From contig NZ_SDHY01000001.1 in NCBI RefSeq assembly GCF_004118285.1, positions 248,001 to 312,000 on the forward strand: a stretch of DNA of 64,000 nt. The letters run 5' to 3'. Of this stretch, positions 25,873-34,600 are shown in pieces; within the stretch, counting starts at the first letter, position 1; every line of letters begins with the position of its first letter. The notes under the pieces are model-generated. The model was not told where the DNA came from. It did no database searches and saw nothing but the letters and a program-made list of their open reading frames with translations. A program made the translations under genes and the position numbers. The DNA is from Aquirufa rosea (GTDB lineage: Bacteria > Bacteroidota > Bacteroidia > Cytophagales > Spirosomataceae).

Positions 25873-27762
25873 ATGGGAAAAATTATTGGAATTGACCTAG
25901 GTACCACCAATTCGTGTGTGGCCGTAATGGAAGGGAATGAGGCAGTGGTCATTGCTAACTCAGAAGGAAGAAGGACAACTCCCTCAATTGTAGCGTTTTT
26001 AGAGAATGGTGAGCGTAAAGTTGGAGATCCTGCGAAAAGACAAGCAATCACTAATCCTCAAAATACCATATCATCTGTAAAAAGATTTATGGGTAAAAAA
26101 TATAGTGATGTAAGTGCTGAATTAAAAACCATATCATATCAGGTTGAGAAGGGGAACAACGATACCCCTCGTGTTCGCATCGGTGATCGATTATATACTC
26201 CACAAGAAATTTCTGCGCAAATCTTAACTAAGATGAAGCAAACAGCAGAAGATTATTTGGGGCAATCTGTATCAGAGGCCGTAATTACCGTACCTGCTTA
26301 CTTCAATGATGCAGAGCGTCAAGCAACCAAAGAAGCTGGACAGATAGCTGGTTTGGAGGTAAAACGTATCATCAATGAGCCTACAGCCGCTGCCTTGGCA
26401 TATGGAGTAGACAAGCAAGGTAAAGATATGAAAATCGCAGTGTTCGATTTAGGGGGTGGAACGTTTGACGTTTCCATCTTAGAGTTGGGTGATGGCGTTT
26501 TCGAAGTTAAATCAACAGATGGAGACACTCACTTAGGTGGTGATGATTTCGATCAGGTTATCATCGACTGGTTAGCTCAGGAATTTATTGCTGACGAGAA
26601 CATCGACTTGCGTAAAGATCCAATGGCACTTCAACGCTTGAAAGAAGCTGCGGAGAAAGCTAAAATTGAATTAAGTTCAAGTGCTTCCACAGAAATTAAC
26701 TTGCCATACATCATGCCAGTTAATGGAATTCCAAAACACTTGGTTCGTAACTTAACTCGCGCGAAATTCGAGCAGTTAGCCGACAGTTTAATTCAGCGCA
26801 CTTTGGAGCCTTGCAAAAGAGCCATGAAAAATGCGGGGTATTCTAACTCAGATATTGATGAGGTAATCTTAGTAGGAGGATCTACACGTATTCCTAGAAT
26901 TCAGGAAGAAGTAGAAAAATTCTTTGAAAGAAAACCTTCTAAAGGCGTTAATCCTGATGAAGTTGTAGCCCTAGGAGCTGCTATTCAAGGAGGAGTTTTA
27001 ACGGGAGAAGTAAAAGATGTTTTGTTACTTGATGTGACTCCATTATCTTTAGGTATTGAAACGATGGGAGGGGTGTTTACCAAATTAATCGAGGCAAATA
27101 CCACTATTCCAACCAAAAAGTCAGAGGTATTCTCTACTGCCGCAGATAACCAACCTTCCGTGGAGTTAAATGTATTGCAAGGGGAAAGACCCATGGCGAA
27201 AGATAACCGTTCATTAGGTCGCTTCCACTTAGATGGATTGCCACCAGCACCACGCGGAGTACCTCAAATTGAAGTTACTTTCGATATTGATGCCAACGGT
27301 ATCTTACACGTATCTGCTAAAGACAAAGGAACAGGTAAGGAGCAAAAAATCCGTATTGAGGCTTCCAGTGGATTAACAGATGCTGAAATTGAAAAAATGC
27401 GCAACGAGGCAAAGGCCAACGAAGCGAATGATAAAATTGAGAAAGAGCGTGTTGAAAAAATCAACCAAGCTGATGCCTTGATTTTCCAATCTGAGAAGCA
27501 GTTAAAAGAATATGGAGAGAAGCTTTCAGAAGGGAACAAATCAGCCATTGAAGGAGCTTTAGCTGAATTAAAAACAGCCCATGCTTCCCAAGATGTAACG
27601 GCAATTGATGCAGGTTTAGAGAAATTGAACACAGCTTGGACTGCTGCTTCACAAGAAATGTATGCTGCTGGTCAAACAGCAGAACCTACAGGAAATCCAA
27701 CTGATGCTTCAACTAATGGAACCACAGAGGCGGAGGATGTAGCTTTCGAGGAAGTAAAATAG
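25873..27762 (+). CDS. dnaK: molecular chaperone DnaK (Hsp70)
   Basis: 629-residue Hsp70 with all signature motifs: [16 protein letters not shown] at the N-terminus, [29 protein letters not shown], the interdomain linker [17 protein letters not shown] and a substrate-binding domain. The C-terminal lid ends in an acidic [12 protein letters not shown] tail, close to the usual EEVK-type ending. It works with DnaJ and GrpE, neither of which is nearby; the gene stands alone between its own promoter region and a terminator. It should be heat induced. Identification certain. Confidence 0.99.
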   Translation: MGKIIGIDLGTTNSCVAVMEGNEAVVIANSEGRRTTPSIVAFLENGERKVGDPAKRQAITNPQNTISSVKRFMGKKYSDVSAELKTISYQVEKGNNDTPRVRIGDRLYTPQEISAQILTKMKQTAEDYLGQSVSEAVITVPAYFNDAERQATKEAGQIAGLEVKRIINEPTAAALAYGVDKQGKDMKIAVFDLGGGTFDVSILELGDGVFEVKSTDGDTHLGGDDFDQVIIDWLAQEFIADENIDLRKDPMALQRLKEAAEKAKIELSSSASTEINLPYIMPVNGIPKHLVRNLTRAKFEQLADSLIQRTLEPCKRAMKNAGYSNSDIDEVILVGGSTRIPRIQEEVEKFFERKPSKGVNPDEVVALGAAIQGGVLTGEVKDVLLLDVTPLSLGIETMGGVFTKLIEANTTIPTKKSEVFSTAADNQPSVELNVLQGERPMAKDNRSLGRFHLDGLPPAPRGVPQIEVTFDIDANGILHVSAKDKGTGKEQKIRIEASSGLTDAEIEKMRNEAKANEANDKIEKERVEKINQADALIFQSEKQLKEYGEKLSEGNKSAIEGALAELKTAHASQDVTAIDAGLEKLNTAWTAASQEMYAAGQTAEPTGNPTDASTNGTTEAEDVAFEEVK

Positions 27763-27787
27763 TTAAATAGGTTTAGAGGTTTATTTA

Positions 27788-27817
27788 AACTCCCAGCTGA
27801 TAAGTTGGGAGTTTTTT
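27788..27817 (+). terminator. intrinsic terminator after dnaK
   Basis: Stem AACTCCCA (27788-27795) pairs with TGGGAGTT (27806-27813), 10-nt loop, followed by a run of T to 27817. It lies 25 nt after the dnaK stop. Confidence 0.85.
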
Positions 27818-27847
27818 GTTTTTTATGGGAATTTCTATAAACTAATT

Positions 27848-28897
27848 CTAAACTACGTGTATAGGCAATTTTCGATATTTTAAAGCCTGTCCATTACGAT
27901 TATTTTTTTGAGCAATAATCTCCGCCAAGATAGAAATGGCAATTTCTTCGGGACCTTCTGCACCAATATCCAAGCCAACAGGATTGGATAAAAACGCTCG
28001 CACTGAGCTAATATCGAAACCTTCTTTTTTTAATTGATTCTCCAATTTATCCATACGCTTTTGCGGACCTAAAATCCCCCAATAAGCCACTTTAACGTAA
28101 GACATTAATCGTTTCATCAAAAACGCATCACGATCAAAATCATGGGTCATCATAACCAAACAATCCTCCGCTAATATTTCCCACTCAGATTCCCAATCAT
28201 ACACTTGATGTACTAGCTTCTTGCCGATAACATTCATTTTTGGGACATTACCAACCCAATGAATTTCCCAAGCTAAAAGATTCAATTGCTGAATTAAAGC
28301 TAAAGCATCAAATTGGTGACCAAAAATCCATATTCTAGGCATGGGAGGAACATATTCCCAAAGTTGTGATTTACCTTCTCGAAGTTGATAAAGAGCCATC
28401 TTATTTTCTAATACCGCTTGTTTATCAGCATCTATGCTTGATAATTCGCTATTTCGAACATAGCTAAAACTATATTGATCCAATTGATTCTCATCCCACT
28501 CACTTAATAATATGCCAGGTTCATGAGAGGAAATAGCCTGTTTCAATGCTTTCGAAAATGCCTCTAAATGGGAACGAATTGGATTAATCACGATATCTAT
28601 TAATCCTTGACATCCCAAACCTACGCCCAACTGAAAAGGATCATCTTCACGAGTATCATAAGTCACTAATTTTATTTTTTGAGTCATGATGGCCATTTGA
28701 GCCTTTTTCAACATGTCACCTTCCAAACAACCACCACTGATGGCCCCCCACCAATTTCCATCACCCGTAACCAACATGCGCGCACCTGGTCTACGATATG
28801 CAGAGCCCTCTACATGTACGACAGTGGCTAACGCCATTTCGACATTTTCTGACAATAGTTCTTCTAGTCTATTCGAAATTTGTATCCAATCTTTCAT
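27848..28897 (-). CDS. XdhC/CoxI-family molybdenum-enzyme maturation factor
   Basis: 349 residues. The N-terminal XdhC domain is recognisable by LATVVHVEGSAYRRPGARML and GAISGGCLEGDML; the C-terminal Rossmann-type domain begins around PRIWIFGHQFDALAL, a degenerate form of the usual GAGHDA motif. Such proteins bind molybdenum cofactor and take part in its sulfuration before insertion into xanthine-dehydrogenase-like enzymes. Its 5' end overlaps the cysteine desulfurase gene by 29 nt, so both are made together; the desulfurase would supply sulfur. No molybdenum hydroxylase gene lies in the window. Confidence 0.87.
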   Translation of the reverse strand: MKDWIQISNRLEELLSENVEMALATVVHVEGSAYRRPGARMLVTGDGNWWGAISGGCLEGDMLKKAQMAIMTQKIKLVTYDTREDDPFQLGVGLGCQGLIDIVINPIRSHLEAFSKALKQAISSHEPGILLSEWDENQLDQYSFSYVRNSELSSIDADKQAVLENKMALYQLREGKSQLWEYVPPMPRIWIFGHQFDALALIQQLNLLAWEIHWVGNVPKMNVIGKKLVHQVYDWESEWEILAEDCLVMMTHDFDRDAFLMKRLMSYVKVAYWGILGPQKRMDKLENQLKKEGFDISSVRAFLSNPVGLDIGAEGPEEIAISILAEIIAQKNNRNGQALKYRKLPIHVV

Positions 28898-30023
28898 GAA
28901 TTAATTGATGTAAATGTTGAACCAAATATTGTTTAACCCATTCGTGATTTTCTTGTAAATAAGGATGCGCCAATGAAATACGCAAACTAGCCAATGCCAT
29001 ATCATCTGGCCTACCCAACGCTTTTAATACATGAGATGGAAAAGTTGATTTTGAATTGCAAGCAGAACCATTTGACATGGCCAAAAGGGGCATCGATCTA
29101 AATAATTTTTCCCAATCCACTCCTTTAATTGATACATTTAGTATGGATGCCACCTGATTTTGAGAATCTGAATTGATCACAATGGAATTGCCCAATTTTG
29201 CTTTCAATTCATTCGCTAAATCCTTTTTCTTAGCTTCTAATTCAGGTAAATACTGCAATAATAGGGGTATTTGTTGAATGGCCTTGGCCAATCCAACTAT
29301 CAATGGAACTGCCAATGTACCAGCTCGTAAATTACGTTCTTGAGATCCGCCCCATTGTCTAGCCTGTAAACCTATTCCAGGTTTGACATAAAGTCCACCA
29401 ATACCTTTAGGACCAAAAATTTTATGCCCGGAAAAACTCAACAAATCAGGCAAATATAAATGTTGAATAGCCATTTTACCCAAAGCTTGCGTAGCATCAC
29501 TGTGACAAATAATACTGTGATTAGAACACCATTGAGCAATTGCCGGTACATCGGTAATTGTACCAATTTCATTATTTACCCACAGAAGAGAGACCAATCG
29601 AGTATTTTCCTTAACCGAAGCAATAAAATGCTCTAAAGTAATTTCGCCGTCCAGATTAGGCTTTAAGTAAGTAATTTCCCAACCTTTCGATGCTAAATGA
29701 GCTAAGGGCTCCAACACAGCCTTATGTTCTAAGACAGAGCTTATGATATGTCCTGGAGTTTGATGCTCTAATAATCCAAGGATAGCTAAATTGTTGGACT
29801 CTGTAGCGCCTGAGGTAAAAAGGATAGAAGAGGGTTTTACATGAAAAAAAGATGCAATGGAATTCCTGGATTCCTCCACAGCATCAGCTGCTTCCCAACC
29901 AAATAGGTGCTGATTAGAACCTGAATTACCGAATTGATCTGTAAAATAAGGAAGCATAGCCTGCAATACTTCCTGAGAAACGGGAGTAGTGGCAGCATAA
30001 TCTAAATAGACAGGACGCTTCAA
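28869..30023 (-). CDS. cysteine desulfurase (NifS/IscS-like)
   Basis: 384-residue PLP enzyme mobilising sulfur from cysteine. It has YLDYAATTPVS, TSGATESNNLA, HSDATQALGK, the PLP lysine Lys201 in SFSGHKIFGPKG, and the persulfide-forming Cys322 in SNGSACNSKS. The frame must start at TTG 30023, since a stop codon lies 12 nt upstream and there is no ATG. It overlaps xdhC, which suggests it serves molybdenum-cofactor sulfuration and not general Fe-S assembly; no iscU or suf gene accompanies it. A housekeeping role in Fe-S or tRNA thiolation is not excluded. Confidence 0.9.
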   Translation of the reverse strand: MKRPVYLDYAATTPVSQEVLQAMLPYFTDQFGNSGSNQHLFGWEAADAVEESRNSIASFFHVKPSSILFTSGATESNNLAILGLLEHQTPGHIISSVLEHKAVLEPLAHLASKGWEITYLKPNLDGEITLEHFIASVKENTRLVSLLWVNNEIGTITDVPAIAQWCSNHSIICHSDATQALGKMAIQHLYLPDLLSFSGHKIFGPKGIGGLYVKPGIGLQARQWGGSQERNLRAGTLAVPLIVGLAKAIQQIPLLLQYLPELEAKKKDLANELKAKLGNSIVINSDSQNQVASILNVSIKGVDWEKLFRSMPLLAMSNGSACNSKSTFPSHVLKALGRPDDMALASLRISLAHPYLQENHEWVKQYLVQHLHQLIHERLDTNFE

Positions 30024-30046
30024 AATATTTGCCTAAGAGTAGGCTA

Positions 30047-30054
30047 CAAAGATA
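30047..30054 (-). promoter_or_regulatory. candidate -7 promoter of the desulfurase/xdhC pair
   Basis: Reads TATCTTTG on -, 23 nt before the TTG start. The preceding CCTATATG matches the context of the desaturase promoter at 25723-25730. Confidence 0.5.
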
Positions 30055-30067
30055 CATATAGGACATG

Positions 30068-30096
30068 AAAAAAGTCCCAAATTTCTTTGGGACTTT
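30068..30096 (-). terminator. terminator of the thrS-infC-rpmI-rplT run
   Basis: An 11-bp stem (AAAGTCCCAAA at 30071-30081, TTTGGGACTTT at 30086-30096) with loop TTTC; on the - strand it is followed by T residues. It lies 24 nt after the rplT stop and ends the long - transcript. Confidence 0.88.
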
Positions 30097-30119
30097 CTAA
30101 GGAGTATCATAAAAAGGCA

Positions 30120-30464
30120 TTAACCTAGTTTTTTAACTACTGCTTTGAATGCTTCTGGATGATTCATCGCTAAATCAGCAAGAACTTTACGATTTAAAGT
30201 CATACCTGATTTATTGAATTTACCCATAAAAGCGGAGTAAGACATTCCTTCTTGACGAGCGGCAGCATTAATACGCTGAATCCACAATCCTCTGAAGTCT
30301 CTTTTCTTAACCTTACGATCACGGTATGCATATTGCAAACCTTTCTCTACTTTGTTTTTGGCAACGGTCCAAACATTCTTTCCGCGACCATAAAAGCCTT
30401 TGGCTAATTTTAAAATTTTTTTTCTGCGAGCTCTTGAAGCTACATGGTTGACACTACGTGGCAT
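30120..30464 (-). CDS. rplT: 50S ribosomal protein L20
   Basis: 114 residues, full length. Starts [30 protein letters not shown], which is the basic N-terminal arm threading 23S rRNA, and ends [19 protein letters not shown]. Essential for early assembly of the large subunit. Lies 81 nt after rpmI in the standard infC-rpmI-rplT order and ends the transcript before a clear terminator. In E. coli L20 represses its own operon; nothing in the leader here proves the same. Confidence 0.98.
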   Translation of the reverse strand: MPRSVNHVASRARRKKILKLAKGFYGRGKNVWTVAKNKVEKGLQYAYRDRKVKKRDFRGLWIQRINAAARQEGMSYSAFMGKFNKSGMTLNRKVLADLAMNHPEAFKAVVKKLG

Positions 30465-30545
30465 AAAAATTTGTTTTTTGAAATGTAGGCGACTCTTTCG
30501 AGTACTTTAGGCCTTATTTCTGGTTGAACAATAACTAAATTGATA

Positions 30546-30740
30546 TTAAAGACCTAACATTAAGTTTACACGGTCCATATCTGATGGAGAAACTAAGGTA
30601 GCATGAACTAGGTTACGCTTCTGCTTAGTCGTTTTTTTAGTAAGGATATGGCTATGGAAAGCGTGTTTACGCTTAATTTTACCAGTTCCAGTTACCTTGA
30701 AACGTTTCTTTGCTCCAGAGTTGGTTTTAATTTTTGGCAT
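30546..30740 (-). CDS. rpmI: 50S ribosomal protein L35
   Basis: 64 residues from the ATG at 30740 ([31 protein letters not shown]), which is exactly the family start and length; the frame stays open for 18 further codons upstream but these are hydrophobic and foreign to L35. A -7-like element at 30773-30780 suggests an extra promoter for rpmI-rplT. Neighbours infC and rplT confirm the call. Confidence 0.98.
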   Translation of the reverse strand: MPKIKTNSGAKKRFKVTGTGKIKRKHAFHSHILTKKTTKQKRNLVHATLVSPSDMDRVNLMLGL

Positions 30741-30772
30741 TATAGTAAAAATTAAATTAAAAATTGGGAATG

Positions 30773-30780
30773 CAAAAGTA
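30773..30780 (-). promoter_or_regulatory. possible internal promoter before rpmI
   Basis: TACTTTTG on -, a match to TAnnTTTG, 33 nt before the rpmI ATG in the infC-rpmI gap. No good -33 partner; weak evidence. Confidence 0.3.
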
Positions 30781-30825
30781 TAAAAAATACCCATGAATTC
30801 CCATTCTGAATCGAAAAAAAATAAA

Positions 30826-31386
30826 TTATTTCTTGGCTGCTTTAGGAGAAAAGATAATGCTCATACGCTTACCTTCTAGCTTAGGCATATCATCTGGCTT
30901 GCCAAAATCCTCTAAACCTTTGGCAAAATTCAAAAGCAACATTTCACCACGCTCTTTAAAAACAATGGTACGTCCTACAAAATGAACATATGCTTTTACT
31001 TTGGCGCCCTCTTTTAAAAAGTTAACAGCATGCTTTAACTTGAAATTAAAATCATGCTCGTCCGTGTTAGGACCGAAACGAATTTCCTTAATAACCGTTT
31101 TGGTTGCGTTGGCCTTGATTTCCTTTTGCTTCTTCTTTTGATCATACTTGAATTTAGCATAATCAATGACCTTACAAACAGGAGGAACTGCATTAGGGGA
31201 GATTTCAACCAAATCTAAACTCTGAGATTCAGCAATAGCCAGGGCTTTCGAGAATTCATACACACCTTGCTCTATATTTTCACCAACTAGTCGAACCTCT
31301 GCAACACCTCGAATTAAATTGTTAATTCGATAAGGTTCCTCTTCTCGTTTATTTCCTCTGTAATTGTTATTGGGGCGTAAAGCCAT
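30826..31386 (-). CDS. infC: translation initiation factor IF-3
   Basis: 186 residues. The N-terminal domain carries [27 protein letters not shown] and [23 protein letters not shown] (linker); the C-terminal domain has [25 protein letters not shown] and [14 protein letters not shown]. It begins with ATG at 31386, unlike the AUU start of many proteobacterial infC genes, so the familiar IF-3 autoregulation by start-codon discrimination would not operate in the same way. A 116-nt leader separates it from thrS. Confidence 0.97.
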   Translation of the reverse strand: MALRPNNNYRGNKREEEPYRINNLIRGVAEVRLVGENIEQGVYEFSKALAIAESQSLDLVEISPNAVPPVCKVIDYAKFKYDQKKKQKEIKANATKTVIKEIRFGPNTDEHDFNFKLKHAVNFLKEGAKVKAYVHFVGRTIVFKERGEMLLLNFAKGLEDFGKPDDMPKLEGKRMSIIFSPKAAKK

Positions 31387-31502
31387 AAAGTGAATTTTCG
31401 TTTAATAATTAATGTTAATTTTTGAATTCAATTCGAAATCTATATCAATTTTAACGCATTTGCAAACAAAAGACTCTCAAGCAATTGATATTCCTGAAAA
31501 AT

Positions 31503-33443
31503 CTATTTATCCTGAGTTAATTGTTGTATTTCTTCTTGTGCAATCGCCATAAAGGCATCTAAAGTCATGGTTCCTAAATCCCCCTGACCTTTTTTACGGA
31601 TACTCACCATACCCTCTGCCTGTTCTTTATCTCCAACAATGATCATGAATGGAACTTTAGAAACCTCCGCATCCCTAATTTTACGTCCAATCTTCTCATC
31701 CCGGTGATCCACATAACCTCTCAAATCACGCTCTTGCAGGCGTAAATAGATTTCATTGGCATAGTCCTCATACTTTTCAGAAATAGGCAATACCGCTAAT
31801 TGATCCGGAGATAACCACAATGGGAAATTACCTGCAGTATTTTCGATTAAAATAGCCACGAAACGTTCTAAAGAACCAAAAGGGGCACGATGTATCATCA
31901 CCGGACGATGCTTTTGATTGTCCGAACCCGTATATTCCAACTCAAAACGTTGTGGCAATTGATAGTCGACCTGAATCGTTCCTAATTGCCACTTTCTACC
32001 CAAGGCATCACGAACCATAAAGTCCAACTTAGGACCATAAAAAGCAGCTTCACCATATTCAATCACATAAGGAAGCCCTTTTTCTTCTGCCGATTTGATG
32101 ATAGCCGCCTCTGCCTTTTCCCAATCCTCATCACGACCAATGTACTTTTCTCTATCTGTTTTATCCCGTAAAGATACCTGAGCAGAAAATTCCTGAAATC
32201 CCAAGGCTTTAAATACATATAATACCAAGTCAATCACTTTCATGAATTCATCCTCCACCTGATCTGGACGGCAGAAAATATGCGCATCATCTTGAGTAAA
32301 TCCACGTACACGAGTAAGTCCATGTAATTCACCAGATTGCTCATAACGGTAAACCGTACCGAATTCCGCCAATCTCAAAGGTAAATCCTTGTAGGAGCGA
32401 GGCTTCGTCTTGTAAATTTCACAATGATGAGGGCAATTCATCGGTTTCAATAAAAATTCCTCATCTTCATCTGGTGTATGAATTGGCTGAAATGAATCTT
32501 TGCCGTATTTGGCATAGTGACCTGAGGTCACGTATAATTGCTTGCTACCAATATGTGGGGTAACCACAGGAGAGTAACCCGCCCTTACTTGAGCTCTACG
32601 TAAAAAATTCTCCAATCTCTCTCTCAAAATTGTTCCTTTAGGTAACCATAAAGGCAATCCTAAACCTACTTTTTCTGAAAAAGCAAATAATTCTAATTCC
32701 TTTCCTAATTTTCTATGATCCCTTCTTTTGGCCTCTTCTAATAAAAACAAATACTCTTCTAATTCCTTGGCTTTAGGAAATGTAATGGCGTAAATTCTGG
32801 TCATTTGTTTACGCTTTTCATCCCCTCGCCAGTAAGCACCCGCCACACTCAATAACTTAACGGATTTAATAAAGCCTGTTTGAGGAATGTGGGGTCCACG
32901 ACATAAGTCGGTGAAATTCCCCTGGGAATAGAAAGTGATGGAACCATCTTCAAGGCCCTCCAATAGCTCTAATTTATACTCATCATCTTTTTCTTGAAAA
33001 TAGGTGATGGCATCCGCTTTGGACATAGGCTTACGTACATATTCACTTTTTTGGCGTGCCAATTCCAGCATTTTATCTTCTATTTGCTTGAACTGATCAC
33101 TGCCAAATTCTTTACCTCCTAGGTCAATATCATAATAAAATCCATTCTCGATAGCTGGACCAATTCCAAACTTAGTACCAGGATATAAGGCCTCAATAGC
33201 CTCTGCCATTAAGTGGGCAGAAGAATGCCAAAATGTCTTTTTCCCATCCGTATCATTCCAAGTAAGCAATTGAACTTTCGCATCCGTTTGAATAGGAGTA
33301 GAAGCATCTACTACTTTTTCATCTACTTTGGCAGCCAGCACATTTCTAGCTAAACCTTCTGAAATGGATAGGGCTATTTCCATGGGAGTTACCCCCACTT
33401 GATACTCACGAATATTCCCGTCGGGAAAAGTAATTTTTATCAT
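31503..33443 (-). CDS. thrS: threonyl-tRNA synthetase
   Basis: 646 residues, full length class II synthetase. An N-terminal TGS domain (1-60), the editing/SAD domain with [10 protein letters not shown] (HxxxH) and the CRGPHIP block, then the catalytic core with the zinc ligands Cys in [10 protein letters not shown] and downstream histidines, the motif 2 arginine in [25 protein letters not shown], motif 3 in [13 protein letters not shown], and a C-terminal anticodon-binding domain (from about 540). It precedes infC as in many bacteria. Confidence 0.98.
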   Translation of the reverse strand: MIKITFPDGNIREYQVGVTPMEIALSISEGLARNVLAAKVDEKVVDASTPIQTDAKVQLLTWNDTDGKKTFWHSSAHLMAEAIEALYPGTKFGIGPAIENGFYYDIDLGGKEFGSDQFKQIEDKMLELARQKSEYVRKPMSKADAITYFQEKDDEYKLELLEGLEDGSITFYSQGNFTDLCRGPHIPQTGFIKSVKLLSVAGAYWRGDEKRKQMTRIYAITFPKAKELEEYLFLLEEAKRRDHRKLGKELELFAFSEKVGLGLPLWLPKGTILRERLENFLRRAQVRAGYSPVVTPHIGSKQLYVTSGHYAKYGKDSFQPIHTPDEDEEFLLKPMNCPHHCEIYKTKPRSYKDLPLRLAEFGTVYRYEQSGELHGLTRVRGFTQDDAHIFCRPDQVEDEFMKVIDLVLYVFKALGFQEFSAQVSLRDKTDREKYIGRDEDWEKAEAAIIKSAEEKGLPYVIEYGEAAFYGPKLDFMVRDALGRKWQLGTIQVDYQLPQRFELEYTGSDNQKHRPVMIHRAPFGSLERFVAILIENTAGNFPLWLSPDQLAVLPISEKYEDYANEIYLRLQERDLRGYVDHRDEKIGRKIRDAEVSKVPFMIIVGDKEQAEGMVSIRKKGQGDLGTMTLDAFMAIAQEEIQQLTQDK

Positions 33444-33496
33444 TCGAACTAATTTTCCGCAATTTACGAATTAAGCAGGAATAATGCAGGCCTATT

Positions 33497-34600
33497 TTAA
33501 TTTTCAGGCGACTTCGCGGATAAACTATCTTGTTGAGCTTGGGTTGAATCCAAGCTTCGGTTCATAAATCTAAACTTCAAACTTTTAAATCTTTTGTCCT
33601 GAGGATATAATCCCTGAGCCGAATCCAATAAAGCCAAACTCTTCATTCGCTCACCGATATATAAATAACAGATGGATTTGTAAAATAAAGCTTCTGCAGC
33701 CCATGGCGTATTGGGTGGTACCTTATCCAAGAAGGCTATCGCTTTATAATAATCCCTACTTTTGAAATAAAATGTTCCCACTTCCAAAAATAAAGCTGGA
33801 TTGGAGGAAAATGATGATAAAACCCTGGCATACACATTTTCTGCTCGAGGGGTTTGTCGAATCCTAGCCAAAAACCTTGCCCAAAAACGCAATAAATGCG
33901 GATCATTGGGATATTTTTTTCTGGCCGCCAATAATTGGTACTGGTAATTCATGATGGGCATTCGATCCGCTTGCAATTGAAAATAAATTCTTGCTAATGG
34001 ATTATCAGCTAAATAAACTCTGCTGCTATCACGAACATTCCTTAACCATGTTAAAGTATCTCCGACCGATAAATTTCGTAAGGTATAAACATAGGCTTTG
34101 TCCTCAGGTGACAAACCCACTTTTAAACTTTTTGCCAAATAATAATTGGCAATTTTTACCTGTCCACGGTGTGCATAAATTTCTGCTAATAATATCCACA
34201 AGCCGGGACTTGAAAATCCTGCTTCCTCCAATGATTTAGCTTCATTCAAGGCTTCATCATATTCCTCTAAATGGTAATGAATCTTGGCAGAAAGGAATAA
34301 AAAATCCAAATCTCCCGATTCAATTTGTAAAGCTCTTTGAATATCCTCCGCTGCCAACAAATATTTCCTTTGAGAGAAATACGCTTTTGAACGCAAATAG
34401 AATAGAGTAGAAGAGGGCTTATCCTCTAAAATCGCACTTAAATATTGAATAACACGTTGAGGATCTTCCCCCTTTTTAAAAGCTGATGCAGGTGGTATTT
34501 TTTCTCCTTTGGAATCCTGATTGGTTTCACAGGACATCAAAATTATCAAACCCCACCCTATAAGGATTAAAAACCTATATCGACTACTAAAGGATACCAC
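33497..34600 (-). CDS. TPR-repeat lipoprotein
   Basis: 367 residues. The start is GTG at 34600: a stop codon lies 30 nt upstream and the next ATG would remove the signal. A hydrophobic segment FLILIGWGLIILMSC ends in a lipobox with Cys23, so it should be a periplasm-facing lipoprotein. The rest consists of tetratricopeptide-like helices, e.g. residues 62-96 (FYLRSKAYFSQRKYLLAAED), 100-125 and 290-340. Such proteins scaffold envelope complexes. It overlaps the preceding outer-membrane protein gene by 34 nt, so the two products may act together. No specific partner can be named. Confidence 0.8.
   Translation of the reverse strand: MVSFSSRYRFLILIGWGLIILMSCETNQDSKGEKIPPASAFKKGEDPQRVIQYLSAILEDKPSSTLFYLRSKAYFSQRKYLLAAEDIQRALQIESGDLDFLFLSAKIHYHLEEYDEALNEAKSLEEAGFSSPGLWILLAEIYAHRGQVKIANYYLAKSLKVGLSPEDKAYVYTLRNLSVGDTLTWLRNVRDSSRVYLADNPLARIYFQLQADRMPIMNYQYQLLAARKKYPNDPHLLRFWARFLARIRQTPRAENVYARVLSSFSSNPALFLEVGTFYFKSRDYYKAIAFLDKVPPNTPWAAEALFYKSICYLYIGERMKSLALLDSAQGLYPQDKRFKSLKFRFMNRSLDSTQAQQDSLSAKSPEN

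Noticed and set aside
27264-27632. 122-residue open frame antisense to dnaK
   Set aside because: Codon-bias shadow of dnaK; no initiation context and no family resemblance. Other long antisense frames (for example in aconitase and the UxaA-family gene) were dropped for the same reason.
31384-31386. Non-AUG (AUU) start of infC
   Set aside because: The gene begins with ATG in a normal context.
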